A stretch of DNA of 64,000 nucleotides, from assembly GCA_036745275.1 (NCBI GenBank), contig DAIOGK010000011.1:1-64000 (forward strand). The letters are read 5' to 3'. Below the pieces are notes generated by a model that did not search any database, was not told the DNA's origin, and saw nothing but the letters and a program-made list of their open reading frames with translations. Within the stretch, counting starts at the first letter, position 1. Each line of letters begins with the position of its first letter. Positions 33,317 through 41,442 of the stretch are shown here, piece by piece. The position numbers were made by a program, and so were the translations under genes. The DNA comes from JAIUNP01 sp020161975 (GTDB taxonomy: Bacteria; Pseudomonadota; Alphaproteobacteria; Rhizobiales; Beijerinckiaceae).

Positions 33317-35305
33317 TCAGCGCTTCAGCGCGCGCATTGCTGCTTCCGCTACTGCCGCTGCCGTAATGCCGAAATGCTGATAAACCTTTGATGCCGGGCC
33401 GGATGCACCAAAACCTGTCATCCCGATAAATAACCCGTCACTGCCGATGATAGAATCCCAAGTAAGCCGGATTCCCGCCTCGACACCGATACGGACCTTC
33501 GCCCGACCGATCACTTTCTTGCGGTATGCCTCGGGCTGCTGGCTGAATAGGTCGTGGCAGGGCACCGAGACGACGCGCGCCTGAATGCCCTTCTCTGCGA
33601 GCAGCTTGCGGGCTTCCACCGCCAGCGACACCTCCGAGCCCGACGCGAAGATCGACACCTCGGCCTTGCCGTCCGCCGGAATGAGCTCGTAAGCGCCCAG
33701 AGAGACGAGGTTCTTCGTGGTGTAGGCTTTGCGCAGTTGCGGCAGGTTCTGGCGCGACAGCGCGAAGACCGAAGGCGTCTTCCGCGCATTCAGCGCAACC
33801 TCATAGGCCTCGATCGTCTCGGTCAGGTCGCAGGGGCGCAGCACGTTGACGTTGGGGATCGCCCGGAGCGAAGCCAGATGCTCGACCGGCTGATGTGTCG
33901 GCCCATCCTCACCCACGCCGATCGAATCATGCGTCATCACATGCAGGACGCGCAGGTCCATCAGCGCCGCGAGCCGAATCGACGGGCGGCAGTAATCGGA
34001 AAAGACAAAGAACGTGCCCGAAGCCGGCACCAGCCCGCCATGCAGCGTGATGCCGTTCATCGCCGCCGCCATCGCATGTTCGCGAATGCCGTAATGGATG
34101 TAACCGCCCGAAAAATCGCCTGGCTTCACCGCTTTCAGCAATTTGCCTTGCGTGAAGTTGGAATGAGTCAGGTCCGCCGAACCGGAGACGAATTCGGGCA
34201 GCGCGCCGGCGATCGCGTCGATCACCATCTCGCTCGTCTTGCGGGTGGCAATGTCGGCGGTCTCGCTCGCCGCCTTCTGCTTGAAGGCCTTCAGCGCGCG
34301 CCCAAGCGCCTGCGGCAGGTTACCGGCGAAAGACCGCTCGAACTCGGCGCGCTTCTTGGCACCGGTGGCAGCCAGCCGCCCGGACCATGCTGCACGCGCC
34401 GCAGCGCCCCGGTTGCCGGTCGCCTTCCAGAGATCATAGACCTCCTTCGGCACCACGAACGGCCCGTGCGGCCAGTTCAGCGCCTTCTTGGCGCCGGCAA
34501 GCTCATCCGCACCAAGCGGCGCACCATGCACCTTTTCGGAACCCGCCTTGGTCGGTGCGCCATAACCGATGGTGGTCTTGCAGGCGATCAGCGACGGACG
34601 ATCCGCCTTCTTTGCGCGCTCGATGGCAGCGGAAATTGCAACGGGATCATGCCCGTCCACTCGCTCGGCGCGCCAGCCGGAAGCCTCGAACCGGGCAAGC
34701 TGGTCCGTCGAATCGGCCAACGAAACCTTGCCATCGATGGTGATGTTGTTGTCGTCCCACAGCACGATCAGCCGATTGAGCTTCAGATGCCCGGCCAGCG
34801 ACAGCGCTTCCTGCGAAATGCCTTCCATGAGGCAGCCATCGCCCACCAGCGCATAGGTGCGATGGTCCATCAGTTTGCCACCGTGGCGGGCCGCCAGCAA
34901 TCGTTCGGCGAGCGCCATGCCGACCGCATTGGCGATGCCCTGCCCAAGCGGTCCGGTCGTCGTCTCGACCCCCGGCGTATGGCCGAATTCCGGATGGCCC
35001 GGCGTTTTCGAGCCAAGCTGGCGGAAGGCCTTGAGATCGTCGATACCGACGCCTTGAACGCCGATCAGATGCAGCAGCGAATAGATCAGCATCGAGCCAT
35101 GACCGGCCGACAGCACGAAACGGTCGCGGTCCGGCCAGGCCGGATCGGCGGGATCATAGACAAGATGATCGCGGAACAGCACGGTTGCGATGTCCGCCGC
35201 CCCCATCGGCAGGCCGGGATGGCCGGATTTTGCAGCCTCGACAGCATCCATTGACAGGGCACGAATGGCGTTGGCCATCAGGTCGTGCTGGGCGCGATCC
35301 ATCAT
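33317..35305 (-). CDS. tkt: Transketolase
   Basis: Transketolase moves two-carbon units between sugar phosphates with thiamine diphosphate. The 662 residues carry the ThDP motif GDGCLMEGISQEA...LIVLWDDNNI in the N-terminal third, HGSMLIYSLLHL, and the middle-domain MTHDSIGVGEDGPTHQP. It is the first gene of the tkt-gap-MFS-pgk unit. ATG at 35305 is used, eight bases after GAGG; a GTG at 35308 and an ATG at 35302 are next to it. The antisense strand has a long spurious ORF. Confidence 0.96.
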   Translation of the reverse strand: MMDRAQHDLMANAIRALSMDAVEAAKSGHPGLPMGAADIATVLFRDHLVYDPADPAWPDRDRFVLSAGHGSMLIYSLLHLIGVQGVGIDDLKAFRQLGSKTPGHPEFGHTPGVETTTGPLGQGIANAVGMALAERLLAARHGGKLMDHRTYALVGDGCLMEGISQEALSLAGHLKLNRLIVLWDDNNITIDGKVSLADSTDQLARFEASGWRAERVDGHDPVAISAAIERAKKADRPSLIACKTTIGYGAPTKAGSEKVHGAPLGADELAGAKKALNWPHGPFVVPKEVYDLWKATGNRGAAARAAWSGRLAATGAKKRAEFERSFAGNLPQALGRALKAFKQKAASETADIATRKTSEMVIDAIAGALPEFVSGSADLTHSNFTQGKLLKAVKPGDFSGGYIHYGIREHAMAAAMNGITLHGGLVPASGTFFVFSDYCRPSIRLAALMDLRVLHVMTHDSIGVGEDGPTHQPVEHLASLRAIPNVNVLRPCDLTETIEAYEVALNARKTPSVFALSRQNLPQLRKAYTTKNLVSLGAYELIPADGKAEVSIFASGSEVSLAVEARKLLAEKGIQARVVSVPCHDLFSQQPEAYRKKVIGRAKVRIGVEAGIRLTWDSIIGSDGLFIGMTGFGASGPASKVYQHFGITAAAVAEAAMRALKR

Positions 35306-35471
35306 CACTCAAACCTCGGAACCGAAACTAGGGGCAGGGCCGGCAAAAGGGCCGGCGGACGCTGCCGTGTCGTAGCGGATCATGATATCCTGTCAACGAA
35401 ACAGCGACATAACGGCTCGGGATTCTTGGGTTCTCCGCCAAAAATCACGCCACAGCATCCCTTGAACGTGC

Positions 35472-35498
35472 AAAACCCGGCAGGAGCGCTGCCGGGCT
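35472..35498 (-). terminator. Rho-independent terminator after the first DUF465 gene
   Basis: CCCGGCAG and CTGCCGGG form a perfect 8-bp stem with a five-base loop, followed on the minus strand by TTTT. It starts about 40 bases after the DUF465 stop and isolates that gene from tkt. Confidence 0.82.
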
Positions 35499-35537
35499 TT
35501 ACAGAATCCGTCCCAATACGCGGGAAAGCCAGACTGG

Positions 35538-35726
35538 CTAGTGCAGCCCGGACTTGCCTTTCACCGGGCGGAGCTTGGCGATTTCGTCTTTCAGGAGAAG
35601 TTTCTTGCGCTTCATGGCCGCGACCTTCGAATCGTCGTGATGCGGATGCGCAAGCTCCGCAGCGATCGCCTGTTCAAGGGCCTGATGTTTCCGTTCCAAC
35701 TGAGCGAGATGCGATTCCACCGACAT
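35538..35726 (-). CDS. DUF465 (YdcH-type) protein
   Basis: The 62-residue protein is a short helical hairpin of the DUF465/YdcH family (MSVESHLAQLERKHQALEQ ... MKRKKLLLKDEIAKL). Its role is unknown. ATG at 35726 is fixed by AAGGAG seven bases upstream, so the longer frame to 35855 is not used. It is monocistronic, with its own terminator, and divergent from a second DUF465 gene 185 bases away. Confidence 0.9.
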   Translation of the reverse strand: MSVESHLAQLERKHQALEQAIAAELAHPHHDDSKVAAMKRKKLLLKDEIAKLRPVKGKSGLH

Positions 35727-35818
35727 ACGGCGTTCTCCTTGTTGATTGGACGACGCAACCAGAATGACACGTTCCGGCCCGACCGCAAGAGGGTTGTCGG
35801 CTAAGTGTGAGCAACTTC

Positions 35819-35833
35819 TTAACGATCTCTTGA
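35819..35833 (+). promoter_or_regulatory. CtrA-like half-match between the two DUF465 genes
   Basis: TTAA-N7-TTGA at 35819-35833 is one base from the CtrA form TTAA-N7-TTAA, in the divergent region between the two DUF465 genes. A similar near-match lies upstream of tolQ. By itself the site is weak. Confidence 0.25.
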
Positions 35834-35911
35834 ACAGTGTAGGAACCGCAGACATACTCTTTCAAAATGCCGAATCGGGACCGGTTTGGCGGGTTTCGGG
35901 GCGACAGTGGC

Positions 35912-36133
35912 ATGATGCGTCAGGCGATGAGCGAGGCGGAGCGGCAGGCGTTGTCCGACCAGATGGCCGCAATGCGGCAGGAACATCGCGACCTTGACGA
36001 TGCCATCATGGCGCTGGAAGGGCTGGGCGCACCGGATAAGCTTCAGGTGCAGCGGCTGAAGAAGCGCAAACTGATGCTGAAAGACGAAATCACGCGCCTC
36101 TCGGATCGCCTGACGCCCGATATCATCGCCTGA
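35912..36133 (+). CDS. Second DUF465 protein
   Basis: This 73-residue protein has the same DUF465 core as its divergent neighbour (EHRDLDDAIMALE ... QVQRLKKRKLMLKDEITRLSD), so the pair may stem from duplication. Both share the KK-KL-LKDEI stretch. The start is uncertain: ATG at 35912 is listed, while 35915 and 35927 are also in frame. The gene precedes purE by about 70 bases. The function is unknown. Confidence 0.85.
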   Translation: MMRQAMSEAERQALSDQMAAMRQEHRDLDDAIMALEGLGAPDKLQVQRLKKRKLMLKDEITRLSDRLTPDIIA

Positions 36134-36202
36134 GGCAGCTTGCCTTTCGGGGACATTTGCCGTTTACGCTCCGATTCCGATCTACCGACACCGGAGCGCG
36201 TC

Positions 36203-36700
36203 ATGGCCAGCACACCACCGCCCGTCGCCATCATCATGGGCAGCCAGTCCGACTGGCCCACCATGAAGAATGCCGCCGATACGCTGGATGAACTGGGAAT
36301 CGCCTACGATGCGCGCATCGTCTCGGCTCACCGCACCCCGCACCGCATGGTCGAATTCGCAGCAGGCGCGCGCGATGCCGGCTTCAAGGTCATCATTGCG
36401 GGGGCGGGCGGCGCCGCGCATCTCCCCGGCATGACGGCCGCCCTCACCCCGCTGCCTGTCTTCGGCGTGCCCGTCGAAACCAAGGCGCTCTCGGGGCAGG
36501 ACAGCCTCTACTCCATCGTACAGATGCCCGCCGGCATCCCGGTTGGTACGCTCGCGATTGGCCGTGCCGGCGCGGTGAATGCGGCGCTTCTGGCCGCTGC
36601 CGTGCTGGCGCTCAATGATCCCGCGCTGGCCGCCCGGCTCGATGCCTACCGCAAGGCGCGCACGGATGGCGTCACCCTCCGCCCCTCCAGCGAAGGGTAA
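36203..36700 (+). CDS. purE: N5-carboxyaminoimidazole ribonucleotide mutase PurE
   Basis: PurE moves the carboxyl group of N5-CAIR to C4, giving CAIR in purine synthesis. The 165 residues have the class I signature IIMGSQSDWPTMKNA, the catalytic SAHRTPHRM and AGAGGAAHLPGM motifs. ATG at 36203 has GGAG seven bases upstream and is chosen over 36140. Its TAA shares a base with the purK ATG (TAATG), so translation is coupled. Confidence 0.96.
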   Translation: MASTPPPVAIIMGSQSDWPTMKNAADTLDELGIAYDARIVSAHRTPHRMVEFAAGARDAGFKVIIAGAGGAAHLPGMTAALTPLPVFGVPVETKALSGQDSLYSIVQMPAGIPVGTLAIGRAGAVNAALLAAAVLALNDPALAARLDAYRKARTDGVTLRPSSEG

Positions 36701-37788
36701 TGGCGATGCCGAAGGTTCTGGCCCCGCGCGATACCATCGGCATTCTCGGCGGTGGCCAGCTTGGCCGCATGACGGCCCTCGCCGCCGCCGAACTCGGCCT
36801 TCGCACCCTCATCTACCAGCCCGAGCGTGACGGGCCGGGCTTTGATGTTGCCACCGAGACGATGAGCGGCGCCTATGAGGACGAGGCCCGCCTCGCCGAA
36901 TTCGCCGCCCGCTGCGATGTCATCACGTATGAATTCGAGAATGTGCCGGCGGCAACGGTTGCGTTTCTGGATGCCCTGAAGCCCGTCCGCCCCGGCGCCC
37001 GGATGCTGTCGGTCAGCCAGGACCGGCTCGCCGAGAAGGATTTCATCACCGGCCTCGGCATTGCCTGCGCACCCTACCGCGCCATCGATTCGCTGTCTGA
37101 CCTTGAGGCAGCGGTTGCGGCGATGGGGCGCCCCTCCGTGCTGAAAACCCGCCGCTTTGGCTATGACGGCAAGGGACAGGTGCTGATCCGCGCCGAAACC
37201 GTGCTGGCCGAGGCCTGGTCGACCATCGGCGGCCAGCCTGCCGTGCTGGAAGGGTTCGTGCCCTTCATCGCCGAGGTCTCCGTGATCGCCGCGCGCGGCG
37301 TCGATGGCAGCTTTGCCGCCTATGATCTCTGCGAGAACGAGCATCGCAACCACATCCTATGGCAAACCTCGGTGCCGGCCCGCGTCGCCCCAGAAACCGC
37401 GGACGCCGCGCTGGAGATCGCCCGCAAGATCGGCGCAGGTCTGGAAACAACCGGCGTTTTTGCGGTGGAACTGTTCCTTGTGCGGGAAAACACGGGCGAA
37501 CGCCTTGTGGTCAACGAGATCGCGCCCCGTGTCCATAACTCCGGCCACTGGACCATCGAGGGCGCCGAATGCTCGCAGTTCGAGCAGCATGTGCGGGCGG
37601 TCGCGGGCTGGCCGCTGGGCTCGACCGCCCGCACGGGCCGTGCGATAACCATGCAGAACCTGATTGGCTATGAGGCAGGCGATTGGCTCACGCTCGCCTC
37701 CGAACCGGGCGCGCATCTGCATCTTTACGGCAAATCCGAAGCGCGTCCGGGCCGCAAGATGGGCCATGTGACGCGCGTTCGGCGTTGA
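36700..37788 (+). CDS. purK: N5-carboxyaminoimidazole ribonucleotide synthase PurK
   Basis: PurK is an ATP-grasp enzyme that makes N5-CAIR from AIR, bicarbonate and ATP, feeding PurE. The 362-residue protein starts with the PreATP-grasp motif TIGILGGGQLGRM, then has the ATP-grasp core (KTRRFGYDGKGQ and VVNEIAPRVHNSGHWT). The start at 36700 overlaps purE by one base. The purEK pair is the standard arrangement. Confidence 0.96.
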   Translation: MAMPKVLAPRDTIGILGGGQLGRMTALAAAELGLRTLIYQPERDGPGFDVATETMSGAYEDEARLAEFAARCDVITYEFENVPAATVAFLDALKPVRPGARMLSVSQDRLAEKDFITGLGIACAPYRAIDSLSDLEAAVAAMGRPSVLKTRRFGYDGKGQVLIRAETVLAEAWSTIGGQPAVLEGFVPFIAEVSVIAARGVDGSFAAYDLCENEHRNHILWQTSVPARVAPETADAALEIARKIGAGLETTGVFAVELFLVRENTGERLVVNEIAPRVHNSGHWTIEGAECSQFEQHVRAVAGWPLGSTARTGRAITMQNLIGYEAGDWLTLASEPGAHLHLYGKSEARPGRKMGHVTRVRR

Positions 37789-37926
37789 GGGCACAATAAC
37801 CGGCATTTTGGCGGATTGGCGGCTGGACAACCCCCGGTAACCCTGCTATCGAGCCGCTTCCGAATTCAGGCGCCCCTTGCGGGATGCCGGTCTTTGTTCA
37901 CTCCAATCGTACTGACGGAACTTAAC

Positions 37927-38163
37927 GTGCAGGTACTCGTTCGCGACAACAACGTCGACCAGGCTCTCCGCGCTCTCAAGAAGAAGATGCAGCGTGAGGG
38001 CATCTTCCGCGAAATGAAGCTTCGCGGCCATTATGAGAAGCCGTCGGAGAAGAAGGCGCGCGAGAAGGCGGAAGCCGTGCGCCGCGCCCGCAAGCTCGCC
38101 CGCAAGCGGATGCAGCGCGAAGGGCTGATCGCAGCGCCCAAGCCCAAGGTCAAGAAGTTCTGA
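37927..38163 (+). CDS. rpsU: 30S ribosomal protein S21
   Basis: S21 binds near the anti-Shine-Dalgarno region of the 30S subunit. The 78-residue protein begins at GTG 37927 (VQVLVRDNNVDQALRALKKK) and has the Lys/Arg-rich tail of the alphaproteobacterial form. The upstream frame to 37816 is not part of S21. A weak GGCGCCCC/GGGATGCC hairpin lies about 40 bases upstream, in its leader. A strong terminator follows at 38225-38251. Confidence 0.96.
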   Translation: MQVLVRDNNVDQALRALKKKMQREGIFREMKLRGHYEKPSEKKAREKAEAVRRARKLARKRMQREGLIAAPKPKVKKF

Positions 38164-38224
38164 TCATCCGGCGCTGATGTGCGGCCCCCTGCCAGGGCCG
38201 GCATCCGGTTGTGCTGCATCAGCC

Positions 38225-38251
38225 AAAGCGTCCGTTCGCGCGGGCGCTTTT
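38225..38251 (+). terminator. Rho-independent terminator after rpsU
   Basis: AAAGCGTCCG pairs with CGGGCGCTTT over ten positions (one G-T) around a six-base loop, followed by TT. It starts 61 bases after the rpsU stop. Confidence 0.75.
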
Positions 38252-38365
38252 ACGTTTTGTGGTATCTTTCGTCTTAAGGTCTTCGGCAGAATCGACCTAA
38301 AATCCGCTGCATTCTCACATCATGACAATGCACGGGCCTCGCATGAGAGCGGAGATCGACTGGTG

Positions 38366-39217
38366 ATGACCTTGAAGAGCACCCCGCGCCTTGCCCGTGC
38401 CGCACGTATGTCTGCGCTCGTGCTGTTGCTCGGACTTGGCGCCTGCGAAACGGTGAGCCCGCTTGGCAGCGCCGGTGTCGCCGAGGTTGATGATCCCAAT
38501 TCCGCCGCCGCCAGTTCCGCCAACATCGCCTCGCTGTCCGACGTGATCCAGCGTAATCCGAACGACGCGCAGGCCTACAACACGCGCGGTGCAGCCTATG
38601 CACGGGCCGGACAGTTCTCGAATGCCGTGAGTGATTTTTCCAAAGCGGTGCAGATTCGTCCCGATTTCGCCCCCGCCTATGTCAATCGCGGCCTCGCGCA
38701 TCGCCAGATGGGCAAGAACGACCTTGCCTTCGGTGATTTCAACCGCGCCATCCAGGCCGATCCGAACTATTATCAGGCCTACCTGGCCCGCGCGAACCTC
38801 TACCGCGCCCAGAACAACCTGCAAGCCGCGATGGATGATCTGACCCAGGTCATCCGCCTGAAGCCCGACGCGGCGGAAGCCTATCATTCGCGCGGCCTCA
38901 TCCGGCAGAGGCAGGGCAACCACGCTCTGGCGATTTCCGATTTCGATGCCGCCGTCGACCGCAATCCCTACGTCGCCCCGCCCTATCTGGCTCGCGCGCA
39001 GAGCCTGAACGCCACCGGCAAGTTCGAGCAGGCGCTTGAAGATTTCACCGCCACGCTGAACATCGACAACCGACAGGCCGATGGCTGGGCGGGTCGCGGC
39101 TATGCGCTCGACAAGCTCGGTCGGAAGGCCGAGGCGAACGAGGCTTACGGACGCGCAAAGAGCCTGAATCCGGGCGTCGTCATTCCGGGTCAGAGCAATC
39201 GCGGCTTCTTCGGCTGA
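38366..39217 (+). CDS. TPR-repeat lipoprotein
   Basis: The 283-residue protein has a lipobox LGLGAC with Cys27, so it is a membrane-anchored lipoprotein. About six tetratricopeptide repeats follow (about 55-265), with units such as AYNTRGAAYARAGQFSNAV, AYVNRGLAHRQMGKNDLAF and GWAGRGYALDKLGRKAEA. TPR domains bind partner proteins; the partner is unknown. ATG 38366 is chosen to fit the signal peptide. It resembles an NlpI-like envelope factor, but that assignment is only by architecture. Confidence 0.85.
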   Translation: MTLKSTPRLARAARMSALVLLLGLGACETVSPLGSAGVAEVDDPNSAAASSANIASLSDVIQRNPNDAQAYNTRGAAYARAGQFSNAVSDFSKAVQIRPDFAPAYVNRGLAHRQMGKNDLAFGDFNRAIQADPNYYQAYLARANLYRAQNNLQAAMDDLTQVIRLKPDAAEAYHSRGLIRQRQGNHALAISDFDAAVDRNPYVAPPYLARAQSLNATGKFEQALEDFTATLNIDNRQADGWAGRGYALDKLGRKAEANEAYGRAKSLNPGVVIPGQSNRGFFG

Positions 39218-39279
39218 ATCACTTGCCGTAGGCTCTGGCACCATGCATCGTAGCGGCTGCAAGCTGTCAGGATGCTGCC

Positions 39280-40173
39280 ATGATCAACGCCTCCGCTTCT
39301 GAAGTGACTGCTGATGCCCTCGCCGTGATGGCCGAGACGCCGGATCCACGCTTGCGTGAGATCATGGTCGCACTTGTGCGACATCTCCATGCGTTCATCA
39401 CCGAGGTGCGACTGACCGAGGCGGAATTCCGCGAGGCAACCGCCATTTTGAACACCATGGGCCAGATGACCACGGACACGCACAATGAGTTCGTGCTGAT
39501 GGCCGGCTCGCTTGGCGTCTCCGCGCAGGTCTGTCTGCTCAACAATGGCAGCAACGGCGCAACCGAGACCTCGCAGAATTTGCTCGGACCGTTCTGGCGG
39601 ATGCATTCGCCGCTGACGGAAAACGGCGGCACGATCATCCGCTCCGACACGCCCGGCCCGGCAATGGACGTGAGGCTCACCATCGTCGATCAGGCGGGAA
39701 ATCCGGTCGTCGGTGCCGAGGTCGACGTCTGGCACACCTCGCCGGAAGGCCTTTATGAAAATCAGGACGAGCAGCAGGCTAACATGAACCTGCGCGGCAA
39801 GTTCCTGACGGATGCAACCGGCACCATCCGCTTCTCGTCGGTCAAGCCGATCGGCTATCCCATTCCCACCGAAACCATCGTTGGAAAGCTGCTCCAGGCG
39901 CAGGGCCGCCATCCCTACCGCCCGGCCCATATCCACGCGCTGGTCTTCAAGGAAGGGTACAAAACTCTCATCAGCCAGATCTATGCCGATGACGATCCGC
40001 GCATCCACACCGACCCGCAATTCGGCGTGACAAAGGCCCTGCTGGGCGCCTTCCGGCGTCATGATGAGCCGCATCCCGTGCGGAAGGACGTGGCAGCGCC
40101 GTGGTGGTCCCTCGATCATCGGCTGGTGCTGGAGCCGGGCGTCGCGGTGCTGCCGAAGCCGCCGATCAAATAG
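39280..40173 (+). CDS. Intradiol ring-cleavage dioxygenase, hydroxyquinol type
   Basis: Intradiol dioxygenases open a catechol ring between the two hydroxyls with a non-heme Fe(III). The 297-residue protein has the dimerisation helix region (about 20-75) and the iron ligands Tyr159 (GLYENQ), Tyr193 (IGYPIPT), His217 and His219 (HPYRPAHIHA). The N-terminal DPRLREIMVALVRHLHAF block and length fit hydroxyquinol 1,2-dioxygenases, giving maleylacetate. No maleylacetate reductase or monooxygenase is next to it, so its pathway is incomplete here. It ends 146 bases before the operator of the pdxA-type operon. Confidence 0.85.
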   Translation: MINASASEVTADALAVMAETPDPRLREIMVALVRHLHAFITEVRLTEAEFREATAILNTMGQMTTDTHNEFVLMAGSLGVSAQVCLLNNGSNGATETSQNLLGPFWRMHSPLTENGGTIIRSDTPGPAMDVRLTIVDQAGNPVVGAEVDVWHTSPEGLYENQDEQQANMNLRGKFLTDATGTIRFSSVKPIGYPIPTETIVGKLLQAQGRHPYRPAHIHALVFKEGYKTLISQIYADDDPRIHTDPQFGVTKALLGAFRRHDEPHPVRKDVAAPWWSLDHRLVLEPGVAVLPKPPIK

Positions 40174-40319
40174 ACAGAACATCGCGACTGGGCCGGGAAC
40201 ACGGCGGTCACCGCACTCCGGGACGCTCAAAACGCGGGCGGCATACGCCCATGATCAGCGACGCCCGGACGACAACGCCGGGCCGGGAGAGCGATGCTGC
40301 CTCTTGTTGTCTGGTGTTC

Positions 40320-40336
40320 TGTATACAGCATACTTG
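40320..40336. promoter_or_regulatory. Candidate GntR/FCD operator upstream of the pdxA-type operon
   Basis: The 17-base sequence TGTATACAGCATACTTG contains a GTAT-N5-ATAC dyad. Its reverse complement matches 16 of 17 bases at 45531-45547. It overlaps a plausible promoter (TTGATT, 16 bases, CTAGGA) 74-90 bases upstream of the operon start. The GntR at 47028 is the likely ligand. Confidence 0.65.
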
Positions 40337-40409
40337 ATTATAAATTCGGCCTGCTCTAGGATTCCTCCACCGGGCAAGCGCATTGCACCGGCAGAAAACG
40401 GGAGAGCAC

Positions 40410-41426
40410 ATGTCCGGCGAACGACCGATTATTGCCCATGCCATGGGATGTCCTGCGGGGGTCGCACCGGAGTTGACCGCGCGGATGCTGTCGGACCCGG
40501 AAGTGACCACTGCCGCCCGGATCATCGTGACAGGCGATGCCCGCGTTCTTGAGAAAGGCGCCCGGACAGCAGGCGTCTCGCTGGTCTACCACAGCATCAA
40601 CCCGGGTGACGCACTTCCCCCGGGGGACGGGCCGGTACTGGTTGACCTGAAGCACCTTGATCCCGAAACGATTCCAGTCGGAGCCCTGTCAAAGCCATCC
40701 GGCGACTTTGCCATGCGCAACTTCAGGGAAGCTCTGGCCCTCGCGCGCGACGGCGTGGCCGATGTCGTCACCTTTTCGCCCTTCAACAAGGCGTCCATGC
40801 GCCTGTCCCACCCGTTCTATGAAGACGAGGTGGTCTTCCTCCACGAGTTCCTCAACTTCGATGGTGTTGCGCAGGAATTCAACATACTGCCGCATCTGTG
40901 GAACGCGCGGGTCACGTCCCATGTGCCGATTTCGGGCGTGGCGCCCTTGATCACGAAAGCCAATGTGCTGCGCGGCCTGCGCCTGACCGATGGCGCAATG
41001 CGCGCGGCAGGTCTTGACCGGCCAAGGATCGCAGTGGCCGGCCTCAATCCCCATGCCGGCGATGGCGGCAATTTCGGCCGGGAGGAGATTGACGAAATCG
41101 AACCGGCAGTTGCGGAGGGCAAGGCGGCGGGCATCGCCTGCGAGGGCCCCTTTCCGTCCGACACCGTCTTTGTTCGCGCGAACAAGGGGGAATTTGACGC
41201 TGTACTGACGATGTATCATGATCAGGGCCAGATCGCCATGAAGCTGCTCGGCTTTGAGCAGGGCGTCACTGTTCTGGGCGGCTTTCCCTTCCCAATCGCC
41301 ACAGCTGCCCACGGATCCGCTTACGACATCGCCGGCAAGGGCGTCGCCCACCCCGGTGCCATGAAGAATGCCATGCTGATCGGCGCGCGGATGGGCGCGG
41401 CGCATCGCGGGCAGTCAAACGCCTGA
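40410..41426 (+). CDS. PdxA-family dehydrogenase, catabolic paralogue
   Basis: PdxA-family enzymes are metal- and NAD-dependent dehydrogenases, often decarboxylating, that act on phosphorylated hydroxy acids. The 338-residue protein keeps the three metal histidines, in NARVTSHVPIS, GLNPHAGDGGNF and MYHDQGQIAMK. It is next to a DapA-type aldolase and a TctABC transporter, not pdxJ or ksgA, so it is probably a catabolic paralogue (as with PdxA2 in threonate/erythronate pathways) and not a vitamin B6 enzyme. ATG at 40410 has GGGAG upstream. No DUF1537 kinase is present, so phosphorylation would have to occur elsewhere or the substrate is unphosphorylated. Confidence 0.83.
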   Translation: MSGERPIIAHAMGCPAGVAPELTARMLSDPEVTTAARIIVTGDARVLEKGARTAGVSLVYHSINPGDALPPGDGPVLVDLKHLDPETIPVGALSKPSGDFAMRNFREALALARDGVADVVTFSPFNKASMRLSHPFYEDEVVFLHEFLNFDGVAQEFNILPHLWNARVTSHVPISGVAPLITKANVLRGLRLTDGAMRAAGLDRPRIAVAGLNPHAGDGGNFGREEIDEIEPAVAEGKAAGIACEGPFPSDTVFVRANKGEFDAVLTMYHDQGQIAMKLLGFEQGVTVLGGFPFPIATAAHGSAYDIAGKGVAHPGAMKNAMLIGARMGAAHRGQSNA

Positions 41427-41442
41427 ATCACCGAGGCAAATG

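Noticed and set aside
33554..35254. 566-residue plus-strand frame opposite tkt
   Set aside because: Antisense shadow of transketolase in high-GC DNA.
27439..35305. Calvin-cycle (cbb) operon
   Set aside because: fba, pgk, gap and tkt are present but RuBisCO, phosphoribulokinase and cbbR are absent, so this is central carbon metabolism only.
35309..35537. Hidden gene or riboswitch between tkt and DUF465
   Set aside because: The region holds the tkt promoter and a terminator; no frame or conserved RNA structure is seen.
36134..36202. Purine riboswitch before purE
   Set aside because: The gap is about 70 bases and lacks the conserved three-way junction sequences.
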